Part shown: positions 25,030-36,600 of the stretch, in pieces
How positions within the stretch are numbered: position 1 is the stretch's first letter
Layout: the number at the start of each line of letters is the position of its first letter
Assembly: GCA_951217055.1 (NCBI GenBank)
Contig: OX578278.1
Location: 32,129,105 to 32,193,104 of the forward strand
Source of the DNA: Gerris lacustris
Lineage: Eukaryota > Arthropoda > Insecta > Hemiptera > Gerridae
Direction: 5' to 3'
Length of the DNA: 64,000 bases
Made by a program: the position numbers and the translations under genes
Notes under the pieces: generated by a model
What the model saw: only the letters and a program-made list of their open reading frames with translations
Database searches by the model: none
Told to the model about the DNA's origin: nothing

Positions 25030-26457
25030 CACACCACATGACAATCGTGTCATAAATATCGAGTTAAATTGCTCTCATACAAACATATTATCATGTATGA
25101 ATTTAAAAAAATTATTCTAATACGCTGTAAAAATTGAAATTCAACATCTGATGCATATCAGTTAAACCAGATCTGACGCATGGCAATTGCGTGTTTATCA
25201 TAAAAGGTGGATTCATACCTACGGTCAAGGTACCTTTATATATTATTATTATACCTCTGTCGATTATAGCGCCGCGCCGCGCCGCTGCTATTTTGCAATA
25301 GTTATTTTAATTGTTCGTAGTTCGTCATTCTAGCTCTTTCAAAAAGTTTTATAAAAATTCTTGTTTTAATTTTATTCAAACCATTTTTATTATTCATTAA
25401 AAAAATAGATTCTATTCAGTTTCTTTATTAAAATTATATTTTTGTTCATCTAGTTGTAACCAATAGAAAATAAAGTTTTAATTTTAGCAGAAATAATGGT
25501 ACAATGCAAATAATCAAATGGAGTTTTGATTTCCATTATGTGTTTGCATGTAGGTATATGTCCTAGTACACAAAAATATATCTATATTCAAACGCTCGCA
25601 AAAATGAACCTGCCCTCTTTAAAGTCCATTCAATTGTTAAAAGTTAAAACCGAATTGAACTATCATAATGTTCACTATTTTACTCTCATTGCCCATTCCT
25701 TGAAATTACACCTTTTATTGATTTACATCCTTTTAATAAGCTTCATTTACATTTTCTGGCTGCGGAAAAAACTATTTCTTTTTTCCAAGTTTTCTTGAAT
25801 TTGTAAAATTCATATAAAATAGAAAATCTCTTGTTATTGTCAAGTTTGAAAATATTAAAAACATTACCAAACGGCATACAATGGGAACGTATTACCATAA
25901 TGCATTAAAATTTTAAGAATTACAATAAAAACATGGCTACAAGATCATCAGTCATAAAAATTATATTCCTAAATATATTTGAGATATGGCTGCAACTTTA
26001 TAGTCAAATAGCTGACTGCGTTCGCCACTAAAAATCTTTTTGGAATCTCCGTAAATAATTAGCAAAACTGTTAAGGCCCGGTCAAATAGGAAGCGGGCTG
26101 TCCACCGCGGACTCTGAGTTCTGTAATATTGCATTAACCTAGTCAAACAGAAAGCGGCCCACCGCTGCTGACGAATCTAGTTCGCCACGGACATACCTAT
26201 ATGAGCAGCTATATCTTCTTCCAGAGTTCGCGGCGGACTGGAAACAACATGACTGACGAATCAATCGATACATTAATTGATCTTGTACGTGAGTGCGTTT
26301 ATCTATGTCGGGACAATTACTTCATGTACCTTTCTCTACTAAATTGATGTATACAAATTTAATTCGTGGTGTTAACACCGTGTTTAACTTCAATTTCAAC
26401 GGACGCGTGATTTAATTGTTTCTTCTTTCTTTCTTAATTAATTCTACTTTAGTTTTA
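25030..26457. other. AT-rich DNA; small duplicated CpG-containing motif
   Basis: No supported gene. A short GC-rich stretch of gccgc repeats lies at 25269-25285. Near 26072-26170 a motif containing gtcaaacagaaagcgg and ccaccgc occurs twice, probably the two ends of a decayed MITE. Confidence 0.45.
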
Positions 26458-26942
26458 TTACTTCCGAGCTTACCGAAGGTAACGGAAGCATTGTGATTGT
26501 GATCATTCTGAAAAAGGAAATGTTTTGTTTCTCCGACTTCAGAAATTCGTTCCAGACATATCAGGTTTATTAGGTCTTGTGTCTAAATCGAGGGTCTGTC
26601 GTTCAATATGTTTACGAAACCAGTGAAACCACCACATTATTATAATAAAAAATTCTCGACCGATTTCAATTAAATTTGGATGGTAGGTCATAATTAGCCC
26701 ATTGTTGGTCCCACATTAATTTAAACTTTTTGTAGAAACTTAAGATTGCTTAAATGTAAGTGCGACCTGTGTATTTAAAAATACAAACAGTCCCATATTA
26801 CTTTCAATCGTCTAAGAAAATTTAATCCTGCTTAAAAAGAAGTGTTACCTCACTGGGTGTCGAAACAGATTCAAATCTCATATGACCATATTTTCAATAT
26901 AATAGGACACGAGGAAGTTATGAGCCATAGTGGCAGTCTATT
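26458..26942 (+). repeat. Dispersed family D, full-length copy
   Basis: The 5' end is a short hairpin (cttccgagcttaccgaaggt plus aacggaag). The middle includes taggtcataattagcccatt. The 3' end has cgaggaagttatgagcc and ggcagtctat. About 485 bp with no ORF. It points towards the inverted copy at 29176-29658. Confidence 0.8.
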
Positions 26943-27385
26943 TTTATTTATTTACTATAGAAACATAATTATTTTATTAAAGAAGTTCTAAGATTAATGA
27001 AAACTAGCTAAAAAATAAGCTAAAAAATAGCTATAAAGGAGAAAAATAAACATGTGGTTTTATCACCACATATTACAATACCTATAAATTATAAATTTAT
27101 AATATGATTGAGGCTTTAATATATCAATGCAATAGAAATATTGGCTTTCAGGGCCGTTTAACCCTAATTAATTATTAATTACGAAAGAAAAGAAGCCCTT
27201 GATTGCTATTTTAGATTTCTATGAAAACAACTGTTGCTAAATCGTTACATCTAACCAGCAACAGAATTTATTACCGTGAACCGCGAATAATCACTTTGTG
27301 CGCTTGAAGAAGCAGCTTTATAGGAATTGACGTCTAAACTTAAAAGTTTGTTATCTGCCATTTGCTGTTCTTAGTATAAATATCT

Positions 27386-27715
27386 GTGATTCAAGATGGC
27401 GATCATTTATATTTATGTGCAAAATTTGTCAAAATGATATATCCGGAACCCGTTTCACTAGAATATTGCAATTTTTAGGTATATGTATTTCTTTTTGCTT
27501 CTAGGTGTTTGTTAAAAATATATTTTTTAATCCGCCATCTTGAATCAAGGTGGAGGCTATTTACATATATGAAAATTTGGACTTGTCGATATCTCCGGAA
27601 CTTATTGCACTAGAACCTTGAAATGTAGAAGTTATCTTCCTTTTATGACATAAACAACTTTGGCGAAAGAGTTTTCCAATCGGTTATTTTGATTCAAGAT
27701 GGTGGCCAAGTACTT
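27386..27715. repeat. Three ~140-bp units around an 'ATGGCGGCC'-type motif
   Basis: gattcaagatggcgatca (27390), its inverted form ccgccatcttgaatcaa (27533) and gattcaagatggtggcc (27670) mark three related units. They also share tatctccggaac and actagaa words. A single relative lies near 1868. Non-coding. Confidence 0.6.
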
Positions 27716-29175
27716 GAAACACATACTTCTAGGAGGGTGAAACCTTTGCTCCTTAATGAAGTTTCTTCATCAAGTCGGGATCAATTAATAAGCATATATA
27801 TATTTTATCCATAAGGGGCATCTAGATCTAGATTAATGTTTCTTGCCTGTAATATATTAAAATTATAAAAAATAACTCAATCTATAGCGAAGCACATGAA
27901 TACATAAGCAAGTTCCTTACTAAATTCATTGGTTAGAGCACTTAAAATTCTAGTATTTCTCTCTGCTTGAAACCACTAATGACCAGGTAAATAAATAAAT
28001 AAATAGTAAAAATCAATAATGCAAACAGTTCCGGCTTAGTCTTGTAGCCGATTTTTGTCGTGTGTACATTAAATTTATAACTTAATATTTTTTTATATAT
28101 TTTATAATTTTAAATTCACGTTTATATTTTAGCATATATTCTTTATAATTTAATAATAATAAATATAATAGTTCTTAATTAATATTTAGTTCCACAAACA
28201 ATCAATAATAATGCAAACTTTTAGTAATTAGTCATACAAAATGAACTAAACATATCTGACTAACTCGTTTTAGTTTTTTAATAAGTAGGTTTTTTTTTAA
28301 GTAAGAACCAAATTACAACTAAATTATTATTAATTTATCCGGACAAAACTAATTAAACAATATTTTCGTTTAACTATTTCCTTTTCATATTCTTAAACCG
28401 TGAGAAAGCTGGTACGATTTCAGCACACGCAGATTAGTAAATAAAATATTATAAAAAAAGGTATGAAGATTTTAAAAGCTTAAACTTGTTAGTGTGTATT
28501 TAACATTTTAATTATTTTACCGTAATCATTAAATAGATTTAATTGAGGTGTTTTGTTTGTACATATTCGAATCTAATCTAATAGTCCAATTATTTAAAAT
28601 ACGTGAAATAACATGATTTTATAGTTTTGTTGTTTTTCAAGGTCTACAACTGCAAGATCCTCTTCGTAATTATTCGTATTAATTCGCAATTAATTCGTTC
28701 AGTCATTTTAATTAGCCTTGTGATTGATTTTCTTAAGTATCAAGGAATAAAATACGAAATTGATAATAAATAATAATGGACATATTGACAATAATTTAAA
28801 GCATTTTCTTTTTTTTCACTTTTTTCAATTCAATATAACCCCGTAATAATATAAACTAATGGAAAACATTAAATAACGTACAAATGTGAGAAATGCAATA
28901 TCAATTATTTACCCACAGCTGATTTTATAACTTATTGAATTCAAATAAATTGTTATTGATAATAGAAACGACGTCATGAATTAAGTTTTTTCAATAAAAA
29001 GAAAAAAAAGGTATTCGCAAGAACGTCAATTTTAGTATATTACTTATATAGCAACTTTAATTTTAATATTGAATAGAATCAATTTTTGTTAAAACTAAAA
29101 TATTGTAAATGGTATATTAATAGTATTATAGCAAATTTCTAAGTTTTTCGATAGTGTAAGTTTCATTTATATAAA
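27716..29175. other. AT-rich DNA between two inverted family D copies
   Basis: No gene, RNA gene or element was recognised. Confidence 0.5.
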
Positions 29176-29658
29176 ATAGACTGTTAAGTGGTGTGGCACA
29201 TAGCTTCCTCGCATCCTATCCACGTACTTTATTGATTTTATGCTTTTAAAAGCCATTATTGTCTAACTGGTTTAATTGTTTCCCCCGTTTTTTTTAATCT
29301 GTCAAAATTGTTTTGATTTTTTTCACAAATTTAAGTATCATTTTATCAAAATTTAAAGAGCGTAGACGGTGTAAATTAATCAGGGGCTACCTGAGAGTTA
29401 CTTTCGATAAACTATAAAAGTTTCATTCAAATCAGATAAGTACTTTTGATGCTGTAGGTGTAAATAAATGTACGTTTTTGCGCATGTGGGAAAGAAACAA
29501 ATAGTCGCAGAAGGTTGAAACTTATATGGGACCAACAATGGGCTAATTATGACCTACCATCCAAATTTCATTAATATTGAACGTGTAGTTTTAAAGATAT
29601 TTTTCGTTCTCCAGAACGATCACTTAGCTTCCGTTACCTTCGGTAAGCTCGGAAGCAA
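29176..29658 (-). repeat. Dispersed family D, full-length inverted copy
   Basis: The reverse complement matches 26458-26942, with the same terminal hairpin (cttccgagcttaccgaag) and the same cgaggaagctatgtgcc end. The inner block aatgggctaattatgaccta is the complement of the one at about 26688-26707. Confidence 0.8.
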
Positions 29659-29792
29659 AAAATGTCCATTTCTTGGCTTCCAAGCAAAACCGAAAATAAG
29701 AAAATAATATAATTTTGGCTCGTTATCACATTGTCATTAAATTTAAATCAAATTATAATTATTATTAACTACGGGAAACAGACAGAGAAAAA

Positions 29793-29832
29793 TACTCTCC
29801 TGCGCCGGGATTTGAACCACGGGCCTCTATAT
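29793..29832 (-). repeat. tRNA-like B-box fragment in a dispersed repeat
   Basis: On the minus strand, cccgtggttcaaatcccgg resembles a tRNA T-arm with a B box, followed by cgcaggaga. No acceptor partner or D-arm is found upstream, so this is a short SINE or tRNA remnant, not a tRNA gene. Confidence 0.4.
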
Positions 29833-30511
29833 TGTCATTAAATGTATAACATAATACATAGTCTCATTGAAAATCATACTACATTCTACATACTAAGAAT
29901 TTAATATATAAAAATACAAAATATATAAACCCTTGGTATTTACTTGATTTTTTTTTGATTCGACTCGGTAAACAAACAACCACAGGAAATGAATCCCTTT
30001 TTGGTTGTTGGTATCAACAAATCTATGTACATAATTATGTTTTAATGTCCCCCTTCCTCTTCTCCCAAAAAATTGTGTTCCATCCCCCCCCCCTCACAAA
30101 TTTTTAGGGACTCATCAGATTCTTTAACCTTATGCCAACTAGAACTTACAACCAATTTTATTTCTTATTTTATACAATTTTTAAATGTACTCAGTCTTAA
30201 AAGGCATCATTGGCGAAAATTAGAAAATCTTTATTATAGATACTACTGACTTTAAAATATCACTCTATTGTCTTTTAAGTTTTTACCTTCTCGCACATAA
30301 TGTACTTCTTACTTAATCGCTGTATAATGTTTCATTCACTCTAAATGAATTATTTGAGAGTAAAATAACAACTCTAGACCATGGTGCAATAGGGGGCATC
30401 CTTTTACTAATCTATACGCCCATAGGATTATTATTATTAAGATTATTCCTTTGATTATTATTTTTTTCAAAAAATTTAAAGTTAATAATTTGTTTTTATG
30501 GTATTTTACAG

Positions 30512-30691
30512 AAATGAATCCACTTCTAAGTGATTTGAAGGAGATTCCATCCATGACTATTGAGGATTACACTCTACACTTGGATATTGGTGATATGCCA
30601 GATGATGTCAGACAAAAGGCAGGGAGAGAACTTAGAGAAACCCCTGAACTACAGAAACAAAGTATGGAAGAACTCAAGCGACTGATCAGAG
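30512..30691 (+). CDS. CRAL-TRIO gene, first coding exon
   Basis: The exon follows an acceptor ending at 30511 and ends before the donor GTATAA at 30692. Coding starts at the ATG at 30514. It encodes the acidic N-terminus with YTLHLDIGDMPDDVRQKA and the start of the CRAL-TRIO-N helices (ELKRLIR), and leaves one base (phase 1) for the next exon. The in-frame reading upstream of 30512 is intron. Confidence 0.88.
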
Positions 30692-33600
30692 GTATAAAGC
30701 AATTTTTGTTTTAGTATTTTTTTTTAAAGTTCAACTAAAAATTAGGCCAGGCACACATTGAGACACAGGCGACTCAGAGCAGAACAATTTTTAACTGCAG
30801 AAATATGGCAGGCAGGCCAGTGTGGTGCAGGTGCATTACTGTCTTGCCCTGCTATGCGTCTCAATTTTTGGGGTCTTGTATATTCTGTAAAAGTCCAGAC
30901 ATTCTAATACCAAAAATTATTTGTAGCTCAAATCCCATCCCATTGATTGAGGATAGAGTCGTTTCTAGGAGTTTTCGGGTAACAAATTTTGGTGTATATA
31001 AAACGAAACCTTGAGAATTAATAGAATATAACTATAAACTGGCACTTCTTTAGATTTTTACTCCCCTTTAAAAAAAAACAGAGGGGAGTAACAATCTAAA
31101 GAAGGTGTACGGAATGCTCTTCTTTAGCCTGTCACTCCCCTTATAAAAACAGAAGTGTGATATTCCTTTGTCCTAAAGTACATTGGATTAAACATCCCTT
31201 TGTTGACTAAACAACATCCTTGTTGTTTAGTCAGTCATTTATATTCTAATAACCATAGGGGGGTAACAATCTAAATATTGGTGGACATCCAAATTTTAAT
31301 TTAAAACAATATGTAGCCTCAACTACCAGCACAGAGATGTTATAGAAGGAGAAGATCATCTAAAAATATTGACTTTCAAACCTAATAGGGATCCTTGAAC
31401 AAACAGTCTAAATATTGGAACCAAGCATCATTGGGAGAAGATAGTTACACATTTTGGAAAAACAAGTGATAATCTAAGGAAGGTGACCTGCAAAATGTTT
31501 GAGATTATTAGTTTTCCCAATTTTTTGGTTGATCATTTATAAGGAAGGATTTAATAGTTAACAGAGAGAAAAATGTATGTACCTTATTATTTTCTAGAGG
31601 ATATGAGTGTACTGGAAACTATCATCGCAATACAATGACGGGGGGGGGGGGGAGCACAGGGGGAACGTGCCCCCCCCCCAGACTGGCCCAGACCCAATAG
31701 AGTAAAAAAAAGAAAATACGGCCGTATTTTTTTTTTAATAAATATTTTTACATTCACCTCATGTTCAATTTTACCTAAGAAATGCATAAAAGCGCTGTTT
31801 TGAACTTGCTTTTTTGAACAATTAGTTCCCTTTTCTTGTTACCAGTTACTACTACGAATCCCCCCCCCCAATCTTTACTGACTTAGAATGTGCCCCCTCC
31901 AGACCTAGCCACTGGATACGCCACTGTCGCAATATATGCCTTGAAACAGGAGTTAAATCTAAATCAAAAGGCAACATTATCCAAATTTAGGTTGTAAAAG
32001 ATTTAAACAATATCTTTTGCTCTTCTATGCAAGATAATATTGAAATCTCTTTAAGGATTACCAGCCATGGCTGGGACTAATTCTCTGTGGGCTGTTTTAA
32101 ATTCCACCAAATGATAAGGTCTCTCACATCTCTAACTCCTCTCATTTATTTTGCCCCTTATGTAATGTTACTATAGAGAGATATTTCTGTTATCTGATTA
32201 AAATTTAAACATTTCTTAACAATTATTTATGCGAAATTTATCTTTGAATCAATTAAATAATTTCATTAATAGTGAATTCAATAATATTGGAGCTCAAAGT
32301 TACCTAGAGACCATTAATATGGAGGACCAGCATGGACATTGGACTATAGGCGTCTGTAAAAAAGGGTCATGGGTATAACCCATGCCTTGACGCTCTGATT
32401 TACATGGCTGTACAGTGTATGATGCGTGAAGTGACTGAAATTCTACCACAGGGCTTGTAAAAATTGTCTTTGAATAATGCCTAATTGCTGGGTTCGATCA
32501 AGTGGTTTGTCCTAGAACCTATTACTACTACAATTTAAACATCAGCACTTCATGACGCCTGTACTTATTAGAGTAGCATGAGAGTTAGTACAGCATGCCA
32601 AGGGCCTACCTAACGAAAACCTTACTACTTCTACTTAAACATCAGCACTTCATGACCCCTGTACTTATTAGAGTAGCATGAGAGTTAGTACAGCATGCCA
32701 AGGGCCTACCTAACGAAAACCTTACTACTTCTACTTAAACATCAGCACTTCATGACCCCTGTACTTATTGGAGTAGCATGAGAGTTAGTACAGCATGCCA
32801 AGGGCCTACCTAACGAAAACCTTACTACTTCTACTTAAACATCAGCACTTCATGACCCCTGTACTTATTGGAGTAGCATGAGAGTTAGTACAGCATGCCA
32901 AGGGCCTACCTAACGAAAACCTTACTACTTCTACTTAAACATCAGCACTTCATGACCCCTGTACTTATTAGAGTAGCATGAGAGTTAGTACAGCATGCCA
33001 AGGGCCTACCTAACGAAAACCTTACTACTTCTACTTAAACATCAGCACTTCATGACCCCTGTACTTATTAGAGTAGCATGAGAGTTAGTACAGCATGCCA
33101 AGGGCCTACCTAACGAAAACCTTAGTACTTCTACTTAAACATCAGCACTTCATGACCCCTGTACTTATTGGAGTAGCATGAGAGTTAGTACAGCATGCCA
33201 AGGGCCTACCTAACGAAAACCTTACTACTTCTACTTAAACATCAGCACTTCATGACCCCTGTACTTATTGGAGTAGCATGAGAGTTAGTACAGCATGCCA
33301 AGGGCCTACCTAACGAAAACCTTACTACTTCTACTTAAACATCAGCACTTCATGACCCCTGTACTTATTAGAGTAGCATGAGAGTTAGTACAGCATGCCA
33401 AGGGCCTACCTAACGAAAACCTTACTACTTCTACTTAAACATCAGCACTTCATGACCCCTGTACTTATTAGAGTAGCATGAGAGTTAGTACAGCATGCCA
33501 AGGGCCTACCTAACGAAAACCTTACTACTTCTACTTAAACATCAGCACTTCATGACCCCTGTACTTATTAGAGTAGCATGAGAGTTAGTACAGCATGCCA

Positions 33601-36600
33601 AGGGCCTACCTAACGAAAACCTTACTACTTCTACTTAAACATCAGCACTTCATGACCCCTGTACTTATTGGAGTAGCATAAGAGTTAGTACAGCATGCCA
33701 AGGGCCTACCTAACGAAAACCTTACTACTTCTACTTAAACATCAGCACTTCATGACCCCTGTACTTATTGGAGTAGCATGAGAGTTAGTACAGCATGCCA
33801 AGAGCCTACCTGCCTGTGCCTGCCTATTTTGTAGCTCTCGCTTAGAAGAAGACAAATGTTTGTGAAATATTGTATTATGTTAACTTAAGTTTGTGGTATT
33901 TTATTATATTTTGCAGATGAGAAGGACCTAATTGCTCCAATCGATAATGAAGCCTGGCTAATCAGATTCCTTAGACCCTGTAAATATTATCCCGAAAGTG
34001 CTTTGCAACTGGTCAGTATATCACTACCTATTTACACACTCGATTATGTAAACAACTAATTAGAATCCTAGTGTAATTTAATTCCTAGTGTAATTTTACA
34101 CCTCCATCAGTTTAGTTGAAGAAATGCGAAGATAACAAAACAATTTTTTTTTTTTTTAACCAACGAATGTAAGCAATCAGCATGAACCAAGACCTTCTAA
34201 AGATTAATTGCCTGGACACTCAGAAGACCATAAGAAACTTTTTTTTATAAAATAGATCTGTTAAAATCATTTCCCCAGATTTCAAAACTACCCCTAACAT
34301 TCAAACAAACAATGTCACCTACATTTTTATATAAAATAATTATGAAATAAGTTACATATTATTTAAGTGTCATTATTTTTTTTAAGAAGATTAATTATAA
34401 TATATTATTTTATAAATTGTATCAAAATTAAATGATGTCGACTTGATGGTTTTGCATTTTAGGTGAAGAACTACTATGGATACAAGCAGAAAAACGCCTA
34501 TTTGTTTGAAAACCCCTTACCTAGCAGTCAGACCAAAGTATTTGAACATGATCTTCTCACTGTACTACCCAAGAGAGACCAAGAAGGAAGAAGAGTTCTT
34601 GTCCTCTTTTTAGGAAGTTAGTATTATTATCAGTATTAGTATTTTATTTCTATGTATAACTAATTTATTTATTTTTATTGAGAATATAATTTTCAATGGC
34701 CATCAAAGCCATTGAATCATTCTTGAAATATGGTCGATCTTAAATATATCTTTATGAATTTTAATTTTGAAAAATTTCCTTCACTACTGGTCACTGAAAG
34801 TGGAATATTGAGAAGTATTCTTATGTCCACATAGCCATGTTTCGTGAATGAACACAAGGCTTAGGCTGGAGAGGTACTTGAGGTCCACATTATGCAAATA
34901 TTTGGAGCACATTGAAGAGATCATTTCCATCAATTACATTCCTCATCATCACTCAACACAGTTTCAAGATGTCCACATGTTTTCTTATCCTTTTTATCCC
35001 ATGTTTACAGATTGTCAATTTGATATAGGGATTCAAAGAGTTTCCTGTGGTTTTCGATAAGCTGGAATCTTTCTTTCAGTGATGTGTACTCGCTTTGTCA
35101 AGCACAACATTAAGATAGTTGACTTTACCCAGAAAAGTTCATAAGAGAAATACTTTTTCTTTTTTTGGGGAGACTTGAGTTTACTTTTCAAACTCAGCAC
35201 AGACTACGATTTTGTCTGCAAGCTCTGTTGTTTCTATTGTAAAGTGTTACATTGTTATTAACTAGTGGGATTAGTCATCTATTTTACTGGGGAAGGAGGT
35301 GCTCATTCAATGTTCGCTCAGCCATCACCAATCACACAAAGATTTGACCTTAAATGTATTGTATCAGAACATTTTTTACATGATCCCTTATCCATTTCTC
35401 CCTGTTTGGCTGCCTCCTTCAGTGATGGTGCCTTCTGATAGGTTGGGTAGTTGCAGGATGTATGCATATATGCAGGATATATGTACACAAATATGTTATT
35501 TATATTGTAAATTATAATTTTCTTACAGAGAGGTGGAAACACAAGGAAGTGCAGTTGGATGAAATATTAAAAGGAGCCATCCTGTTCGTAGAGCTGGCTA
35601 TGTTGGAACCATGGACCCAAGTATGTGGAGCTAGTGTAATCCTTGACTTGGAAGGACTCTCTCTCCAGCAAACATGGCAGTTCACACCTCCTTTCTGCAA
35701 AAGAATAATTGACCTTCTTCAGGTATCATATCACTTAAATTTATTAATTTGTATTACACATTTTCACCTCTAACTACTGTTACATTACAATTGCATGTGC
35801 ATTACATTTTGAAGGAATTTATCATGTTAGGCATAATTTGTAGAAAAAAACATCCCCTCCCCAAAAAAAACTCGGGAACTGTTTGAGCTAGAGCCTTTGG
35901 AGTAGTTTCATTGTGTTTGGGCAATAAAAATGCATTTAACAGCTTTTGTTTAATGCCATAATATTAAATGGTTTAAAATTTATAGCTTAAACAAACTTTT
36001 AAATGGCCGCCATTTTGAAACGGCTGGAATGAATATTAAATTAATGAATATTAAATTAATTCTGATCCTTTGTGTGTACTAAAAACACACACTTGGCTAC
36101 TTAATTTTATTTTAATTAATGAGGAAAATACTTAAATTCAATAGAGTTTATTAACCCCTGCTTTACTGTACATGTTTTAAGATGTGTGAAAACAAATGGT
36201 TGACTATACACTTCCGAAGACTGGGAAACATTTCTCTTAATTCACTTAATTTCATGCCATTCATGGCATGCCTTAAACATTTGCTTAATTTAATGTCATG
36301 AGGCTTATTCACCTTTGAGACCCACTTACATTTTCTATGTATTCAAGTTTATAACCTGAAGTTTTAAGTTTAGAACTTGAACCTTCAGGTTTTTTCATTT
36401 AACTGATAGTGAATAATAATTATTACCTGATAATTAATCAATTTTATTGATAAATAAAAACATTAAAAATGTTTTAACACTTTTACAATAATTAACAGGT
36501 GGAGCTGTTATTATTCCACGCATCTTGTCCATTTTAGCTTAATGGACAAACTAATGTAAAAAGTGTTATGCATAATGTGCGTTAATTCTTTTAATTATTT

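Noticed and set aside
32521..33815. Coding repeat protein in the 100-bp array
   Set aside because: A 100-bp period shifts frame at every copy and each copy carries stops. It also lies in an intron with good splice sites on both sides.
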